Part shown: positions 1 to 9,316 of the stretch, piece after piece
How positions within the stretch are numbered: the stretch's first letter is position 1
Layout of the letters: each line of letters starts with the position of its first letter
Assembly (NCBI GenBank): GCA_900618425.1
Contig: UZAN01043724.1
Coordinates: 12,626-37,682 of the forward strand
Source of the DNA: Echinostoma caproni
Lineage: Eukaryota > Platyhelminthes > Trematoda > Plagiorchiida > Echinostomatidae
Direction: 5' to 3'
Length of the DNA: 25,057 nucleotides
Notes under the pieces: model-generated
Seen by the model: only the letters and a program-made list of their open reading frames with translations
Database searches by the model: none
What the model was told of the DNA's origin: nothing
Position numbers and translations under genes: made by a program

Positions 1-179
1 CATACATGAATCTAATGAACTGTTGTTTAATAATATGGTCCCTCGCATTGGCACTGGGACACAAAAGATATGGAAGCATATGCAAACGAACTAATTATAA
101 ATTGTTGGATTAAAAATAAGATAGGCCAAATGTCATGTAGAAGAGGGTGAATAAAACGGTTATGATAAGCATATCTTCC

Positions 180-210
<31 letters not shown>

Positions 211-414
211 TGTTAATATTATTATACAAACCGAACCACATGGATCGGATGGGAAAAATAATGCATTACGTGAATTAAAAACTGAATTTCATTTGTTGGC
301 AATGCGAGATAACAACGAAATTTCACTCGGCCTCTGAAGAGTTTCTTTCTATGTCATGTGGCTATAGCAGCATTAGACATCAGCCAAGTAGCGGTGTATT
401 TGTCTTTCACACAA
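1..414. other. Non-coding stretch with ATT microsatellite
   Basis: AT-rich sequence without a convincing exon. The only structured element is the ATT repeat at 181-209. No splice-site-bounded open frame or repeat similarity was found in the rest. Confidence 0.6.
181..209. repeat. (ATT)n trinucleotide microsatellite
   Basis: About 29 bases of uninterrupted TAT/ATT repeat, followed by a short degenerate continuation (tgttaatattatta). It is a simple-sequence repeat expected to be length-polymorphic. Confidence 0.95.
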
Positions 415-628
415 ATCTGAACCCAGACTGTTTGCAAAATAAACCGTAATAGAATAATCTTTATGAAAAGAAAAAAAGTTCCATAATTTACCTGTGGGCA
501 GAATACTGTCAGGTTGCTCAGTGAGCTTACAACCGGAGCCCTCGGCTTGCAAAAGCCTGACACGTGACGCAGATGATAGAACCATACTCGTTTTAGATAG
601 GGTCCACCGTTCAAGGTGTGTAATACAG
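415..628 (-). repeat. Dispersed ~210-bp repeat, copy 1
   Basis: This stretch aligns in the same orientation with 9092-9316. Shared blocks in order are cagactg, then aataatctttatgaaaa followed by an A-rich run, a gcagaatact / gcggaataca block, acaaccggag, and aaagcctgac. Near the end both copies have a related aaggtg block. Read on the minus strand, both copies can be translated into weakly similar peptides (for example NYGTFFLF here and NHGTFFLF at the other copy). Neither copy is cleanly open throughout, so a decayed retroelement coding fragment is possible but unproven. The family is not identified. The strand given is the one on which the peptide similarity is seen. Confidence 0.65.
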
Positions 629-877
629 GTCTACACTTAATCCAGCCGATGATGACGACCACAAGCAGGAAGGTGTGGATGTTTCTAGTTCGGACGCTTC
701 TTCCTCTTTGGTTTGAAATACGGTTTTGGTCAACTACTGAAGGTGAACTGCCTTCTTTTCTTTTAATTTCATTTTACTTCCTTTTATTGAATACACAATG
801 ATACACCTTTCAGGAATGGGGGAAGCGAGCAATCAAACGGGGCTGCCATACAACGCACACAATGGGGAAAGTCGGGC
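629..877. other. Non-coding stretch between repeat and SINE
   Basis: Short open frames are present, but none has splice signals or recognisable composition. Nothing further is seen in it. Confidence 0.5.
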
Positions 878-957
878 GGTGGTGATGGGACTCGAACACT
901 CACATTCCCCGGGGGGTGATAATTTGATGACGTTACCACACGGCTACCACCGCCATC
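878..957 (-). mobile_element. tRNA-derived SINE (family 2), copy 1
   Basis: On the minus strand the segment carries a good RNA polymerase III A box (TAGCCGTGTGG, at 935-946) and a B box (GTTCGAGTCC, at 888-897). It ends in CATCACCACC. It aligns with 22816-22900 on the plus strand through the A box, a shared GTAA-GTCAT segment, a shared ATCACCCC segment and the terminal CCACC repeat. The acceptor, anticodon and T stems do not fold as a functional tRNA, so it is a tRNA-derived short interspersed element rather than a tRNA gene. The boundaries are those of the alignable core. Confidence 0.6.
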
Positions 958-1689
958 GGTGGTTTATCGACCCAGTTAAAGCGCAGATACTGACTTTTCA
1001 TTTTCTTTTTTTTTTCGAGGAAACACCTTCACCATGGGGAAGCAGGAGTAGGTGTTCTTTAGCAGAGGCTGTTTGAAACGCTTTGTTGTACAAGAGTACT
1101 TCGCGAGGCGCGATGGAAGGGTGACCAGTCACAAACCAAGATACCCACCTCGACCATACTGAAGCGGATTTATTAATTATCACATAACTTAATTTAAATT
1201 TAACCGTAGACTTGTTACCTAAATATTCTCAAATGCCTTATTCAAGTATTCATTACTCGATTGCAAGTTGGATGTAATCGGGAAATCTTTTGGTTCATTA
1301 CAGACAATGTTTTCATGTTGAAACGGTATTCAGAATATCAGAATGCGTCAACTGTGCTCCCTGTTTCTAATAACTGGAAGTTTATTAATTTCTGTCTGTA
1401 TGTGCACGCACAGTTCATGCAGCCAATGGCTAACAGATTCTACTCCATTGGTCTTCCTTGCCTGAACAACAGATGAAAAAATGATCAGTGTACTCCGAAA
1501 AGGTGAGCCGAATTTGGAGTATTCGTTTCATCCGTAGATGTCACGAATCTTATAATGCCCATATCCATGGATGATATTTTAGTTCACAAGAATAAATTTT
1601 AGGTTTAGCTTGATGCCAAGATTGGTATTCCCCTGATTTCGTCACTATGTGGCATATAGTTTCACAAATCAGTTTTGATCAAACCGTGT
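958..1689. other. Non-coding stretch
   Basis: No supported exon, tRNA or repeat copy was found. There is a short pyrimidine/T tract near 1005-1017. The rest appears single copy within the window. Confidence 0.5.
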
Positions 1690-1800
1690 CATAGGTGTTG
1701 GTGTCAGTGTGTTCTCCGAGCCGGAAGTATTCTCCGCAGACGTTTCGTAGTCAAGCTAAGTGACATCATCGATGCGACTTCAGGGGATGCAATCGTCCTC
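1690..1800 (-). mobile_element. Penelope-like element terminal motif, copy A (hammerhead-like)
   Basis: This segment is repeated at 2895-3005 (inverted) and 5748-5862 (direct). On the minus strand it contains GATGA near 1766-1772, 19 nucleotides, then GAAAC (complement of 1742-1746). This is the order and spacing of the conserved core of hammerhead ribozymes, which are known from Penelope-like retroelements. A short pairing GTCA/TGAC sits between the two blocks where stem II would be. The first two core bases are TC rather than CT, and the closing stem II pair is not canonical. It lies about 130 bp upstream of, and antisense to, the GIY-YIG endonuclease relic. Element assignment is well supported; ribozyme activity is not. 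Confidence 0.5.
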
Positions 1801-1931
1801 AGTGTGACTGGAATTTTGTTTTGTACGACGCTCAAAGAGAAGACAGAGATCGAGACCCGGGGGTAAGCCTCAAGCGGATAGCTAGAAGAATGACCGACGA
1901 ACAAGTGAAAGACAACGCCACTTCCTAGGCA

Positions 1932-2346
1932 TTGATGATTTTACCTCGGCTGGTGATGAAATGTTTGCAAACAAATTACCAAGCTCGGCGAACAGGTGAA
2001 ATGCAACACTGTCATATACACAAGGAGTATCGGAAATGGCAGCCAGATTGTTACAACCATCAGGAATATTTGGTTGCACGCAAGAAAACGGCGACTGTGA
2101 AGGCTATCCCATCAAGGTCAAAGGACCAATTGCCGAAGAAAGATTCCTCAAAGGTCGCATACAAACTAAAGTACCGAGAATGCGACAAACCCTATGTTGG
2201 ACCGGAAAACCATCAGAAGACTCATGACACGACTACACGAACACACGCTGGCAATCAAGAGACACGAAGCGAGGTCGCAAATATCAATTCACATGGATGC
2301 TGAGAATCACGTCTTTGAACTGAATAACGCAAGAATAAGCGGTGGG
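1932..2346 (+). pseudogene. Penelope-like retroelement GIY-YIG endonuclease relic (unit 1)
   Basis: This is the C-terminal endonuclease part of a Penelope-like element, the domain that nicks the target DNA during retrotransposition. In the first frame, residues at 2154-2201 give VAYKLKYREC followed by DKPYVG, matching the GIY...YIG core. The cysteine pair that usually follows the GIY strand has a Tyr in place of the first Cys (KYREC). The open frame then shifts by one base around 2197-2206. The next frame continues with TIRRLMTRLHEH, where the Arg and His fit the catalytic helix, and then SQISIHMDAENHVFELNN, the typical C-terminal block of this family. The reverse transcriptase part is missing upstream; only ~130 bp separates the endonuclease from the copy A motif. 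A G run at 2344-2352 marks the end of homology. The element is dead as read: one frameshift plus truncation. A diverged inverted copy lies at 2600-2790. Confidence 0.75.
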
Positions 2347-2352
2347 GGGGGG

Positions 2353-2599
2353 AGAGAACCAAAAAGTCAATACGGTGATCCCCTTTCCTAGTATTTGGTC
2401 GATTCCCTGTTTTAGACTAATCGCAAAATGGCTTGAAACGGTTTCAAACTGGTTGGAACTGTTACTGAACTAGTTCTAGCTGGAACAGTCTTGGGTCACC
2501 AGTGTAGTGATAAATGGGTTCCAGTTCTATATGCTTGTTTCTATCGTCCCTCGTAAAGTGCCATGATTCGAATAATTCCCCTGTCTACCTTGTGGTTTC
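2353..2599. other. Spacer between inverted Penelope-like units
   Basis: About 250 bp separating the two facing endonuclease relics. It contains short imperfect repeats of the form ggtttcaaactggtt / ggaactgttactgaac but no recognisable coding sequence. It would be the loop if the two flanking arms paired. Confidence 0.45.
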
Positions 2600-2790
2600 T
2601 CCTCCGGCTATTCGTGGTTGTTCACTTCGAAGGCGTGATTCTCAACATTCGTGTGGATTGATATTTGCAACTTCTCCTCGTGTTTTTTAACCACCTCCAG
2701 TGTGTGACTCTTCCTTTGGCAGTTGATTCTTCAACCTTGACAGGAAGGTGTTCACTGTCACCGTCGTCTTGTGTGCAACCAAAATGTCCG
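2600..2790 (-). pseudogene. Penelope-like GIY-YIG endonuclease relic (unit 2, inverted)
   Basis: The reverse complement of this segment aligns closely with unit 1. Matching landmarks are atggcagccag, tttggttgcac followed by caaga, gcaaatatcaat, and tgagaatcacg. In reading order they match unit 1 from about 2035 to 2345. An internal deletion of roughly 90-100 bp in unit 2 removes the whole GIY-YIG core and the start of the catalytic helix. Unit 2 is therefore more decayed than unit 1 and cannot encode an endonuclease. The similarity continues outward past 2790 towards the copy B motif, so the two units share the same internal order. They are separate diverged copies or an old inverted duplication. 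Confidence 0.7.
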
Positions 2791-2894
2791 ATGGTTTTCA
2801 TAAGCTGGCTGCCATATCCGAGACCTTTTGTATATATAGCAGCTTTGCCTGTTGAATTGTTGGTCTTCGGTCGAACAGAATTAAATAATCTCGG

Positions 2895-3005
2895 TTACAG
2901 CTAGGATTGGCCCTTACCCGAAGTTACACTCATGATTGTTGTCTAGCGTGGCTCCGAAACGTCTGTGAACAACACTTTCGGCACGGAGAACACACCAACG
3001 CCCAC
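2895..3005 (+). mobile_element. Penelope-like element terminal motif, copy B (hammerhead-like)
   Basis: Inverted copy of the 1690-1800 motif. Shared blocks (as complements) are the gttggtg and tgttctccg blocks, then cagacgtttcg, then the GAAAC/CATGA pair. On the plus strand CTCATGA at 2929-2935 is followed 20 bases later by GAAAC at 2956-2960. The hammerhead core CTGATGA is altered at one position (G to C), and the intervening bases pair poorly, so this copy is very unlikely to be an active ribozyme. It lies on the outer side of unit 2 and antisense to its endonuclease relic, mirroring copy A and unit 1. Confidence 0.5.
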
Positions 3006-5747
3006 ATTCGCATCCCGAGTTACAATCGTTCCACATTATTTTCAACCGGAGATTAGTTCAGAGAGTGTGTTGCGCTGAGCAATAGCCGACTGACATTCTG
3101 TTGCATGCCGCAGTCCCGGGAAGAACAGTGTTTTCCTCTGACGCTTATTTCGAACTTAAGACCTAATGTATTTGCCTGGTGAGAAACGCCTAAACAAAAA
3201 CGGATCTGTCTTTACCACTTTCAGACTACTCTAACAGAACTATCGGTATATTTTATGTTATTCATAGTAAATTGAAAGGAGTGAGGTCTAATTTGTTCTC
3301 TCAAATGTTTTTCCAATATTTTATAATTCAAAATTTTCATCTCTAGTGGATAACACCCTAAACTCACGTAAGTATATCTGAATTTCACCAAGTTTCTTTT
3401 GAAGTCAGATTTATTCGCCTGCTTTAGGACAGTGAGCCACTGCTGTCCGAATCATTCGGCACTTTTCAAGTCTGTCAGTTTGGGTTAAATTATACGTCAA
3501 TGATAATCACATGTAAGATTCATAGTGTTGGCTTCGCCAAATGCATTGGGAAAATCGTTGAATTGAGTAAATTGTGGTCAGAAATACCCTTATTTGTCCA
3601 GTATAGCAGCCTGAGTCAAGATACCAGGCTAAAGTGAACGTGATGTAGATGCGGAAGATAAAGTGTTTTACTCAACAGACGAATCAATGTTGAAAAAGAT
3701 CTTTTCAAATCGGGTTAACTCCTTTCAAGTCGTAGTATTGAACGAACGAGAAGTTCACCAGGGATTAAACAAAATTCGAATCTGTGCGACTTGTTCCAGT
3801 CTGTGTCCCTGGTCATCGATCGCGACTGAAAGATCCCAAATACACAGCAAAGAAACCACTTCGATGAACAACCGAGGTGAAACTTAACCAAGTGCCAGAT
3901 TCCAATCTGTTTGTTCTTACGTAGGAATGAGATTTCGTTCCTTTAATAATTGAAGGAATTTCTTTCACTCATTCCGGCACACTGTTCGATTTTGATCTAG
4001 TGGGCCGTGATGGCTGTCCCTAAGATTCTCGTTAATCAGGGATTAAGTCTGCCGGGGAGGCGTTTTCGATTGCATTCGGCCAAACGTCGCTTGGTACGAC
4101 CAATGAAAGTGGTCCCACGGGAACACACAAAGTGGTAAATACAAAATGAGGTGATTTCCAGCATTAGATTGGCTATTATTTGCAACGAGAGAACTGCTTG
4201 GCGTCAATCAGCAGTGTAATGTTTGTTTCTAACTGCAGTCTGCAGATGCCTACGTATCAGTTCAGATAAGGGAATGGATACATACATAAACTGATTGAAT
4301 TTTTTTTTGTCGTCAGCTCTGGTCACACTTTTGTGGTGACCTTCATACATGGTTGAATGATCGTATCTGGATATCCATTTTTTCTATGAAAATCATTCTG
4401 ATTTTTCTCATTTCCATTTCACATGAATCTGGCAAAAATATCCGTCTTGTCCAATTCACCATACATCGAACCAATACCTTCATTCACTGTAGGAGTACAA
4501 AACTGTGATCCAATCCAAGTCTGCTTTCGGTGAATGCCATTTCAAAGAGACCGGTTTTGACAGCTAGAGAGAGAGAGGGGGGAAGAGAGCAAAACATCGA
4601 GGAAAGCTGACCCTTTCGGCAGATTTCACTTCTAGCGTAATTCCTCTTTTCGTGTGAGCTTTGATACATTGATCCAACAGAACAGTGGAACGACTCATGG
4701 AGGAGTCGATCAGGTGGAGAACAACATCCAACTAGGGCCGATATAAAACACATTTTCTTATGTGGCCATTCAGTATTTGAGTTTCCAAGTTTATTACAAA
4801 TATATTGTCCAAAAGAAGGGTTAAGAGCGATCCGATCGCAATACCTCGTACATCTCCTGAATGAATAATGCACCTGTATAGGTGGATGAGAGTAGTTCGA
4901 TGGAATTTTGTCTTCAGATTTTTCAGTTAGTCATTCTTAAAATGCTAATCATAAAGCGTGCAGATTTGGAAATAGGACCAAAACTGTGTCAGTCAAACGG
5001 CATCTGAAGAGCATACGAAGCAAATAGGGACTCATTTTCGGTCACTACGATTCATATGGTCCTTTCGTGAATTGCACATGTATAGTTCACAGATCCCCGG
5101 GTCTGCACAGTTTTCTGGGTTTTGTTTTAATACATGTGGCTTCCTAAGGGGAACGTTCCTGATTCAATTTCCTCGGGTAAAACAACCATAGTGCACGTTG
5201 TATGACGTGGCATTGTTGACCGCTGGGGAAAATGCAACTGATTTTGGTCCACTTGTCCGTTCCCGTTCATTTGTTGTCACAAACACAACGTTCCTTGTTA
5301 CGGTTCGACTCCAAACAGTGGCGAACAATAATGCGGTACTGTAAGTATGTAGAGTGACAAATTATCAGTACCCCCACCTCAAACAATGGTGATTTCCAGC
5401 GGATATACGTTGAATGGCGAGATGAACATAGCCAAACGAACAAACTTGGGAGTGCATCACTCTGTTTGACGTACAAGCGAAAAGTGGAGTCACGTCAGAG
5501 CGAAAGGGGCGCAGGCAAATTTAGGTGGTAGAGAACCATTCCGAATCAGCTCAAGGAAACGAGTAAAAAGAACTAAATAACATCATACTAGAATTAGAGA
5601 GAGGGAGAGAACATGCGCGGGGGGAATAGTGGGAGGTGGAGATCACACGGTCCTCGTAGATGAAAAAAAAATGCGGTTGAATGAGGAGTAATATTTACGA
5701 ATTGGAGCAATGACAATCTGAAGGCGAGTAAACAAAAGTCGGTATGG
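3006..5747. other. Long non-coding stretch, 3.0-5.7 kb
   Basis: No recognisable gene. A GA-rich tract lies at 4566-4590, an imperfect hairpin at 3924-3975, and purine-rich sequence near 5590-5640. A 129-codon minus-strand frame at 4484-4873 has no family resemblance I can name. In a neighbouring minus-strand frame, a stretch around 4590-4735 follows an acceptor-like site and reads like protein for about 45 codons. It is too weak to call an exon. Confidence 0.45.
3924..3975. repeat. Imperfect inverted repeat (hairpin)
   Basis: GGAATGAG at 3924-3931 pairs with CTCATTCC at 3968-3975. Inside it TTCCTT pairs with AAGGAA around a 9-base loop. The two stem blocks are separated by unequal internal bulges (6 and 9 bases). 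The overall size of ~52 nt is compatible with a small foldback, but there is no evidence of expression. Confidence 0.5.
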
Positions 5748-5862
5748 GTTGCGTATGTTTGTTTGCTGGTGTGTTCTGCGAGAGCTGGAAGTCATGATCT
5801 TCGCAAATGTTTCGCAGCCAGGTAAGATGACATCATCAGTGTAACGAACATGAGGTGCTTCC
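5748..5862 (-). mobile_element. Penelope-like element terminal motif, copy C (hammerhead-like)
   Basis: Third copy of the 1690-1800 motif, in the same orientation, without a neighbouring endonuclease relic. The minus strand has an intact CTGATGA (complement of 5833-5839), 19 bases, then GAAAC (complement of 5809-5813). The 19 bases contain GTCA and TGGC, which can pair with one G-U wobble; copy A has GTCA and TGAC at the same places. This is the closest of the three to the hammerhead consensus. The outer base pair of stem II (a T opposite a C) is non-canonical, and I could not find a clean stem III 5' strand with the cleavage site. Confidence 0.5.
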
Positions 5863-6377
5863 CCCCCAAAAAAGAGAACGCATCAACAAACCCGCGTTTT
5901 GCGTTTTCTCCGCAATTTCTGTAATTACTCAGTGCTACTATCTGGAAGTCAAACTAGCGCTCACAAATTCATCTTAGATACTGAATTCCCTGGGTAAATA
6001 CCACACTTTGTTATAGGTCACAGAGAAAAACATGATGAATCTTGTTAGTACAAAATGCCATTGTATTTCGTATATTCAGGATAGCACACATTCTATAGGG
6101 GACTGATGCATGCGGACAGTCACTCAAACACTCGTGATCGCTTTTAATACTATCCACGGCATATTCCTGCGGCTTGGACGTATTCATCCTCTCCAACTTC
6201 CAAACTCTCTGTGTGATGAAACTGGTTGATTAGATACAGACCGCACACACACTGTTACGAGAACGGATTTCGATTGGCGCCGAAAGAGCAGTGAAAACGT
6301 TCGGTGCACTGTTTGTGTAATGGGGACTGAAACCTGCATTCCAACTGCTTTATCGAACTTGTTGTGGCTCAGATGTG

Positions 6378-6417
6378 TCACACACACACAGACACACACG
6401 AACATACAGACACACAG
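6378..6417. repeat. (CA)n microsatellite, degenerate
   Basis: CA repeat, perfect for about 13 bases and then interrupted by GA, GAACATA and further ACAGACAC units to about 6417. Confidence 0.9.
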
Positions 6418-7578
6418 AACATGAGAATCGTGGATGACTGGAAGTTTGCAGACAAAATTAGTCCTGTGAATCAATGTGCGAGGAAATTTCCCGAAACATA
6501 AAAGAGTTAATATAATGTTATCGCCGGGGTCGAAGAGGCCTAATGGGCAGGAAAGATTTGACAAGAACACCATTATGTCAGAGGGGACGAAACAATCAGC
6601 GTAGTGATGGCATCCATGGGAAATCCAAGTAGAATGAATTACGAAGTGAACTGAGCTAAAATAAAACGCAAGAGCCGTAAACTGTGTCCATATGCGGTGA
6701 GATAATTCTAATCTGATTGAATGTTTGGGATTCAAGTTACACAAATGAAAGATATTATGAAAGAATTTCGCATGATTTCATTGTTTCTTATCACAACTGA
6801 GTTATCTTTTGTTGTCAATTGTTCACCCAAAAAGTTATAGATCGATGAACGGAACGGGACCGATTAGAAAAAGGAGGATCACATTTTCACTACCCTTTTC
6901 AGTTGAACTCTATCTCTGTCTCTCAAATGAATAATCTCATTTTGATGAAAATAGTTTGCAGAAATCATTATTATCCTTACTTTGCTTTACACGTTCAAAA
7001 TTGGATTGGTAATTAATGATTATACGAGGAAAGGTTCTGAGGAGCGGATCTTTTCGAATGTAATACCTTTCCATCTGAACAGATGAATAAATTTGATAAG
7101 CGTGTTCCCCGTTACGAATTCCAGTGGTCGCTTTTGCATATTTTCCCCTTATAGAAACACGTGATTGACCACTGACAACGTAATGCTGTCACGATATCGT
7201 ATTTTCATGAAACTCGGATGAATGGCGTGAAGTCCCCCGCACTCCATGACTTGAATGAATGCTTAACCGGGTATTAAATCAAGTTTGATCATTAGAATAA
7301 GCTATTAATAAACGATCTGTAAAGACCGTAGATTTGAATTTTTCATTCTTCGAAGATTACCCGTCCGGCCGAACCGAAATGACAGACATAAAGTTAATTT
7401 CGCAATAATTAGGCTTCCCCCAACCGAACGTCATGTATTGCTCAAATCCTTTCGTGGATCACAACGTCCCTTCGTACGACTCAAAGCATATGATCTTCAG
7501 TTGTATCCGTTCAAAACAGAAGCATAGAAAATAACTCCTTTGCAGCCCAAATCGGAATGATAACCTGTTGAAATAATT

Positions 7579-7600
7579 AAATAATAATAATAACAATAAT
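7579..7600. repeat. (AAT)n microsatellite
   Basis: Short AAT repeat, with one C interruption (aacaataat) at its end. Confidence 0.85.
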
Positions 7601-9091
7601 TGGAAAAATAATCTCCAAAAATGAATGATTAGTTTAGTAAAAATCGTTTTGTGATTGCCAAGGATTGCAGTGCAAGGGGTAACTAAGTAAGTGTTCGGAT
7701 AATAAAAGAAGAGCAGAACGCGTTGTAGGCTGCGAGTGACGTTTGTACATACCGCCAATTAGAGAGCAAATGGTACCAGAGAAGATTTTACGTGCAAGCG
7801 TTTCACATGCGAACAAGTTCAATTTAGACAGTTTAATAGATAGTTCATCAATATCTATATAGAATACACGACTGAAAAACCGACAGTCCTTGACGAAGAA
7901 TTCTAGTATACTTTTATGAGAACACCGGCAAAAATGATGGATCAATTAGTGAAGAACAATGACGAAAACCAATTATTGAACAAAAATTGACAGTATTTGA
8001 TGTTTAGTGTCGCATTGTTTCAGTCTTCACTCTGACATTTTGTTCTCATATTTGAAAATATGACGCATCCATCGGAAAATCTGGATCAGTTTCCGCAATT
8101 TGCAACCCAAACTATTCTATGACTTTTCAACTTCAAGTGAATCCATTGTAACGTCAAGCGAATCCAAACAATCGCACTCCAATGGGAACCCCAGAAGATT
8201 ATTGGTGTTTCGGCCATTAGACGTCACCGATTGGACCGCGTCTGTCTAAACCCCGTTCAGTCCGAATGAACTAACTTCCCCGTAAACAAACAAAAGTACT
8301 TTTTGAGTGAGTTACCGAGCGAGGGTGAATGTTTCGGTGGGGTGTGAGGTGGGCCATTCCCACCCCCACCCCGTCACCCCCGTTCCATCCGGGAGCGTAG
8401 TTCGTGCTCGTTGATAGAATATACGTCATGGACATGAATGAACGAACCAGGAGTTAATTGACCTCTATCGATCGGGTAAGAAAGCGAATCATGTCAAGAT
8501 GGATCGAAAAATCGGTCACGAGATGTGAAGGTTTGGATAATTCATTGTATGAGTGGAGTCAGTCTAAGCACTCAATAACCATTCCATTGAGGCCAAGTTT
8601 CTCTCGAATAAAACCGATTCCTTTGAATCAAATGCGATTGCTTACATATTTCTGACATTGAAATACACGCTTGACGAGATACTTAGCAGGTATAAGATGA
8701 TGCGTGCAGTTAGTTTCTCCCCTCGTTAGAGACTCTTGTTGATGGTAGACAGGTCGTTGATCTAAGCAAACCAAGAGATGGTGTAAATGTGATGGGATTC
8801 GAGAACGCGAGGATCAAACCAAACTAATTAGAAAGATCTTGAATGTGGGATGGATCATTGAAGTGATTCTGAAAGTTCTCTGGCCCGTGTAATAGCTTGA
8901 CAAAGGTTCCCTTGTCAGCATACGTAATTAAATGGTTTGAGGAACTCGACAACCGGTTACCCGGAATAGGTGAAAAACAAACACTTTCTCACTTCCCTCA
9001 GGGACAATGGGATAGGAACCAGCTATTATTATTTTCACACCAGTTTCTTTTCCAAGCGACCGATCTCTGTCCGAGTTGACGATTTGATTTT

Positions 9092-9316
9092 CTGAATCCA
9101 GACTGCGTGCCAAACAAATCATGGCACAATAATCTTTATGAAAAAGAAAAAATGTCCCATGATTTGTATGTGAGCGGAATACAGCCAGATTGACCAGACG
9201 AAGGCACGTGAATTTTCATGAGGAATCCACAACCGGAGTCTTTAACTACCCAAAGCCTGACCCGCNCAGGATCTTACGCCCTTTGGATGGGGTCAGATGT
9301 CCAAGGTGCTCGGCTC
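9092..9316 (-). repeat. Dispersed ~210-bp repeat, copy 2
   Basis: Diverged copy of 415-628 in the same orientation, sharing cagactg, the aataatctttatgaaaa block, acaaccggag, aaagcctgac and an aaggtg block near the end. An unresolved base sits at 9266 inside the copy. Read on the minus strand, a peptide with NHGTFFLF matches NYGTFFLF of copy 1, but stops interrupt the surrounding frame. The element class is not identified. Confidence 0.65.

Larger units (their letters stand above)
5863..9091. other. Long non-coding stretch, 5.9-9.1 kb
   Basis: It contains a CA-rich microsatellite (6378-6417), an AAT microsatellite (7579-7600) and a C-rich patch (about 8341-8385). A 186-codon minus-strand open frame at 6184-6744 includes the translated CA repeat (Val-Cys run) and has no recognisable domain. 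I see no supported exon. Confidence 0.45.

Noticed and set aside
878..957. Possible functional tRNA gene on the minus strand
   Set aside because: A and B boxes are good, but the acceptor, anticodon and T stems do not pair and a related copy exists at 22816, so it is a SINE.
4484..4873. 129-codon minus-strand open frame
   Set aside because: No recognisable family. A neighbouring frame looks at least as protein-like, so neither can be preferred.
6184..6744. 186-codon minus-strand open frame
   Set aside because: It contains the translated CA microsatellite (Val-Cys run), shows no domain or splice signals, and reads as chance open sequence.
8341..8385. C-rich/G-rich patch that might form a quadruplex or promoter
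   Set aside because: The C runs are irregular and no adjacent transcription unit is seen. Not enough to call a regulatory site.
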